DNA of 64,000 nt, from positions 310,001-374,000 of the forward strand of contig JBGPHC010000001.1 of NCBI GenBank assembly GCA_041484195.1, given 5' to 3'. The position numbers and the translations under genes are program-made. Source of the stretch: PSRI01 sp041484195. GTDB lineage: Bacteria; Bacteroidota; Bacteroidia; Chitinophagales; Chitinophagaceae. The notes beneath the pieces were generated by a model. It saw nothing but the letters and a program-made list of their open reading frames with translations, was not told where the DNA came from and made no database searches. This document shows positions 62,367 to 64,000 of the stretch, in pieces (the stretch's first letter is position 1; each line of letters begins with the position of its first letter).

Positions 62367-63656
62367 ATGAACAATATCGACATTCTAAAGATCATTGGCA
62401 TCGTATGCACCCTGTTGCTGGTAGGCTTTTTTTCAGGCATTGAAGTGGCATTCCTTTCAGCCAATAAGTTCTCTTTTGAATTGAAGAGGAAACAGGGATT
62501 CCGAAGCGGTAAGATCCTCACTCAATTACTGGATACTCCGGGTAAATACATTGGATCAACCCTGATTGGTCTTTGCATTGCCATCTCCGTATATGGACTC
62601 CTTGTTGGACAGGTCCTTTCTCCTATCTGGAATTGGATAGAGCTGCATCTTCCCGGGTCCCTGTCTCCCTATGTGAAATACGTGAGATTGATATTTGAGA
62701 CCATTTTGGCCACTCTTATTATCTTATTCGTTCAGTTTTTTTTCAAGGCTTTATTCAGGGCCAAGAACGATTCAGTGCTTTCGTTTTTCGCGCAATTGGG
62801 TGTCCTCAATTTTTTTCACAAACTGTTCTATCCCGTAGCTTCCTTCTTTATAGGATTGGCGGAATGGATACTGAAATATTTGTTTAACATAAGGATCTAC
62901 GAACAAAAAGACGCCATAAGCAGGGTTGATCTTGAATTATTCATTCAACAAAACAAAGAACAATCAGAAGATCACCAGGACCTGAATACAAAATTATTTG
63001 AAAATGCCCTGCTCCTGCCCCAGGTTAAGATTCGCCAATGCCTCGTGCCCCGCAAAGAAATTGAAGCGGTAGAAATCAATGAACCCATAGAGGAGGTCAG
63101 AAAAAAATTTGTGGAAACCAAATTGAGTAAACTGGTAGTATTTGAAAAAAATATTGACAATATCCAGGGTTACCTGCACCAATTGGATTTATTCAAGAAC
63201 CCATCCGAAATCAAGCCCATTCTGCTACCCATACCTGCTGTACCCGAAAGCATGAACGCAACTGAATTGATCAATAAATTCAGCAGGGAAAGGAAGAGTA
63301 TCGCCTGGGTGGTTGATGAATTCGGCGGCACCGCAGGTATCATTACCATGGAAGACCTGCTGGAAGAGATATTCGGCGAAATCAAGGATGAATATGACAC
63401 GGAGGAATTTGTGGAAAAGCAAATCGCGGAAAATGAATATATCTTCTCAGGCCGGCTTGAATTGGACTATCTCAACCAAAAATATGATTTCAATTTCCCC
63501 GAATCTGAATCGGAAACTCTATCAGGTTATATCATCCATCATTACGAGACCATACCCAGGATCAAAGAAAGAATCATAGTGGACAATTATGAATTCGACA
63601 TCATCAACGTTAGCGATACCAGAATTGAAATGGTTAAGGTCAGGATACTCAAATGA
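62367..63656 (+). CDS. CNNM/CBS-pair transmembrane protein (hemolysin family)
   Basis: 429 residues. N-terminal CNNM (DUF21) membrane domain with four helices (about 1-185), a CBS pair (about 205-335; WVVDEFGGTAGIITMEDLLEEIFG), and a C-terminal CorC_HlyC domain (about 345-429). Family members act in Mg2+/Co2+ handling; the gliding protein GldE belongs to the same family but the sequence does not let me assign that name. Possibly first in a unit, as another start codon overlaps its stop (ATGA). Confidence 0.88.
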   Translation: MNNIDILKIIGIVCTLLLVGFFSGIEVAFLSANKFSFELKRKQGFRSGKILTQLLDTPGKYIGSTLIGLCIAISVYGLLVGQVLSPIWNWIELHLPGSLSPYVKYVRLIFETILATLIILFVQFFFKALFRAKNDSVLSFFAQLGVLNFFHKLFYPVASFFIGLAEWILKYLFNIRIYEQKDAISRVDLELFIQQNKEQSEDHQDLNTKLFENALLLPQVKIRQCLVPRKEIEAVEINEPIEEVRKKFVETKLSKLVVFEKNIDNIQGYLHQLDLFKNPSEIKPILLPIPAVPESMNATELINKFSRERKSIAWVVDEFGGTAGIITMEDLLEEIFGEIKDEYDTEEFVEKQIAENEYIFSGRLELDYLNQKYDFNFPESESETLSGYIIHHYETIPRIKERIIVDNYEFDIINVSDTRIEMVKVRILK

Positions 63657-63766
63657 GGTTCCTGGCATCTCTCCTGGTTCTATCCATGCTTCTCATCCGT
63701 TATCCGTGCCGAGGATGGCTTTCACGTACCACCGGCAGCCAGCATGGAGGATGGTGCGTAACATGA
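63653..63766 (+). CDS. Possible translationally coupled short ORF
   Basis: ATG at 63653 overlaps the preceding TGA (ATGA). The 37-codon frame begins with a signal-like helix (MRFLASLLVLSMLLIRYP) and then becomes polar without a domain. Either a tiny membrane peptide or a truncated remnant of an exported protein. No family recognised. Confidence 0.35.
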   Translation: MRFLASLLVLSMLLIRYPCRGWLSRTTGSQHGGWCVT

Positions 63767-63800
63767 TTGTTCCATTGCCACGCGGTCAATAATACAAAAA

Positions 63801-64000
63801 ATGATGGCCAAACTGATTCCCGAACCATTTGCTGCAGTCAGGCTCCTCTTTATAATTGCAAGCTTGCTGACGAGTCAACCAATATTGTCCCAGAACATAT
63901 TGGTGAATGCCGATTCAGGTTCCCGCGGGCAACAGATGGCAAATGATGTTTATGAAGCGATGATGAAGGCATTCGGCAAGAATAAAATATTGCCTTCAGG
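63801..64000 (+). CDS. Exported protein, 3' end outside window
   Basis: 66 codons are visible from ATG 63801 without a stop. N-terminal signal peptide (RLLFIIASLLTSQPILSQ), then NILVNADSGSRGQQMANDVYEA-like helix sequence shared with no motif I can name. The following ATG at 63804 is an equally possible start. Family not recognised from this fragment. Confidence 0.6.
   Translation, partial: MMAKLIPEPFAAVRLLFIIASLLTSQPILSQNILVNADSGSRGQQMANDVYEAMMKAFGKNKILPS

Noticed and set aside
62367..63656. Naming the CNNM/CBS gene gldE
   Set aside because: Same family, but the hemolysin/CorC group has several paralogues in Bacteroidota and no gldD follows within the window.
1..64000. tRNA, rRNA, CRISPR, prophage or plasmid features
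   Set aside because: No cloverleaf, spaced direct repeats, phage structural genes or replication origin were seen on reading the intergenic regions; small structured RNAs cannot be excluded without a covariance search.

Overview
The window is chromosomal DNA of a Bacteroidota bacterium, most likely Chitinophagaceae or a close relative. Evidence: gliding-motility genes (gldH, gldC), a type IX secretion C-terminal sorting domain, the family-typical proteins BatD, DUF4290 and DUF6089, a BamA/Skp/UppS/NadK cluster, GH97 and GH43 enzymes, and promoters of the Bacteroidota form TTG-N17..19-TAnnTTTG. About 66 protein genes are supported. I see no tRNA or rRNA gene, CRISPR array, prophage or intact insertion sequence. 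Both window edges cut a gene.

Layout. 0-10 kb: the 3' part of an epimerase, a CarboxypepD_reg-like protein, lpxD, then rluE-yicC-gldH-histidine kinase-response regulator, with batD convergent. 9.5-21.5 kb: housekeeping and metabolic genes: SDR, HAD phosphatase, psd and cdsA (phospholipid synthesis), a CPBP protease, a tRNA-dihydrouridine synthase, a hydrolase, glutathione peroxidase, aldehyde dehydrogenase, a GntP permease, and a HEPN protein with a small partner. 21.7-27.3 kb: an XRE regulator, then secreted enzymes (GH43, M1 peptidase, esterase, sugar isomerase-like protein). 27.3-30.3 kb: a gene-poor stretch with hairpins, then a MacB/FtsX-type permease.

30.3-37.2 kb is the most unusual part. 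It holds two BlaI/BlaR1-like (M56 peptidase) regulatory pairs back to back, with an Smr gene and a frameshifted ORF6N gene between them. One pair has a separate secreted coiled-coil protein. In the other pair the same terminal modules are fused to the M56 peptidase. Both blaI-like genes share an almost identical promoter/operator layout with a CGTACG palindrome. 37.3-42.0 kb: GH97, tadA, DUF1080 and a Gfo/Idh/MocA oxidoreductase. 42.4-45.2 kb: superoxide dismutase, yidD-rnpA-rpmH (rpmH is a 51-codon gene), murI.

45.2-57.9 kb is a long minus-strand run for envelope assembly: two Skp/OmpH chaperones, BamA, UppS, DUF6089, NadK, a second POTRA/barrel protein, a CBS protein, a hydrolase, CvpA, YqeY, GldC and a glycosyltransferase. 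58.1-64 kb (plus strand): a T9SS cargo protein, DUF4290, murA (catalytic Cys replaced by Asp, predicting fosfomycin insensitivity), gmk, a CNNM/CBS membrane protein, and the start of an exported protein cut by the window end.

No wholly new system can be proven from sequence alone. The strongest candidates for follow-up are the paired split/fused M56-BlaI modules, the attenuator-like rluE leader, and the degenerate nucleotidyltransferase-HEPN locus.
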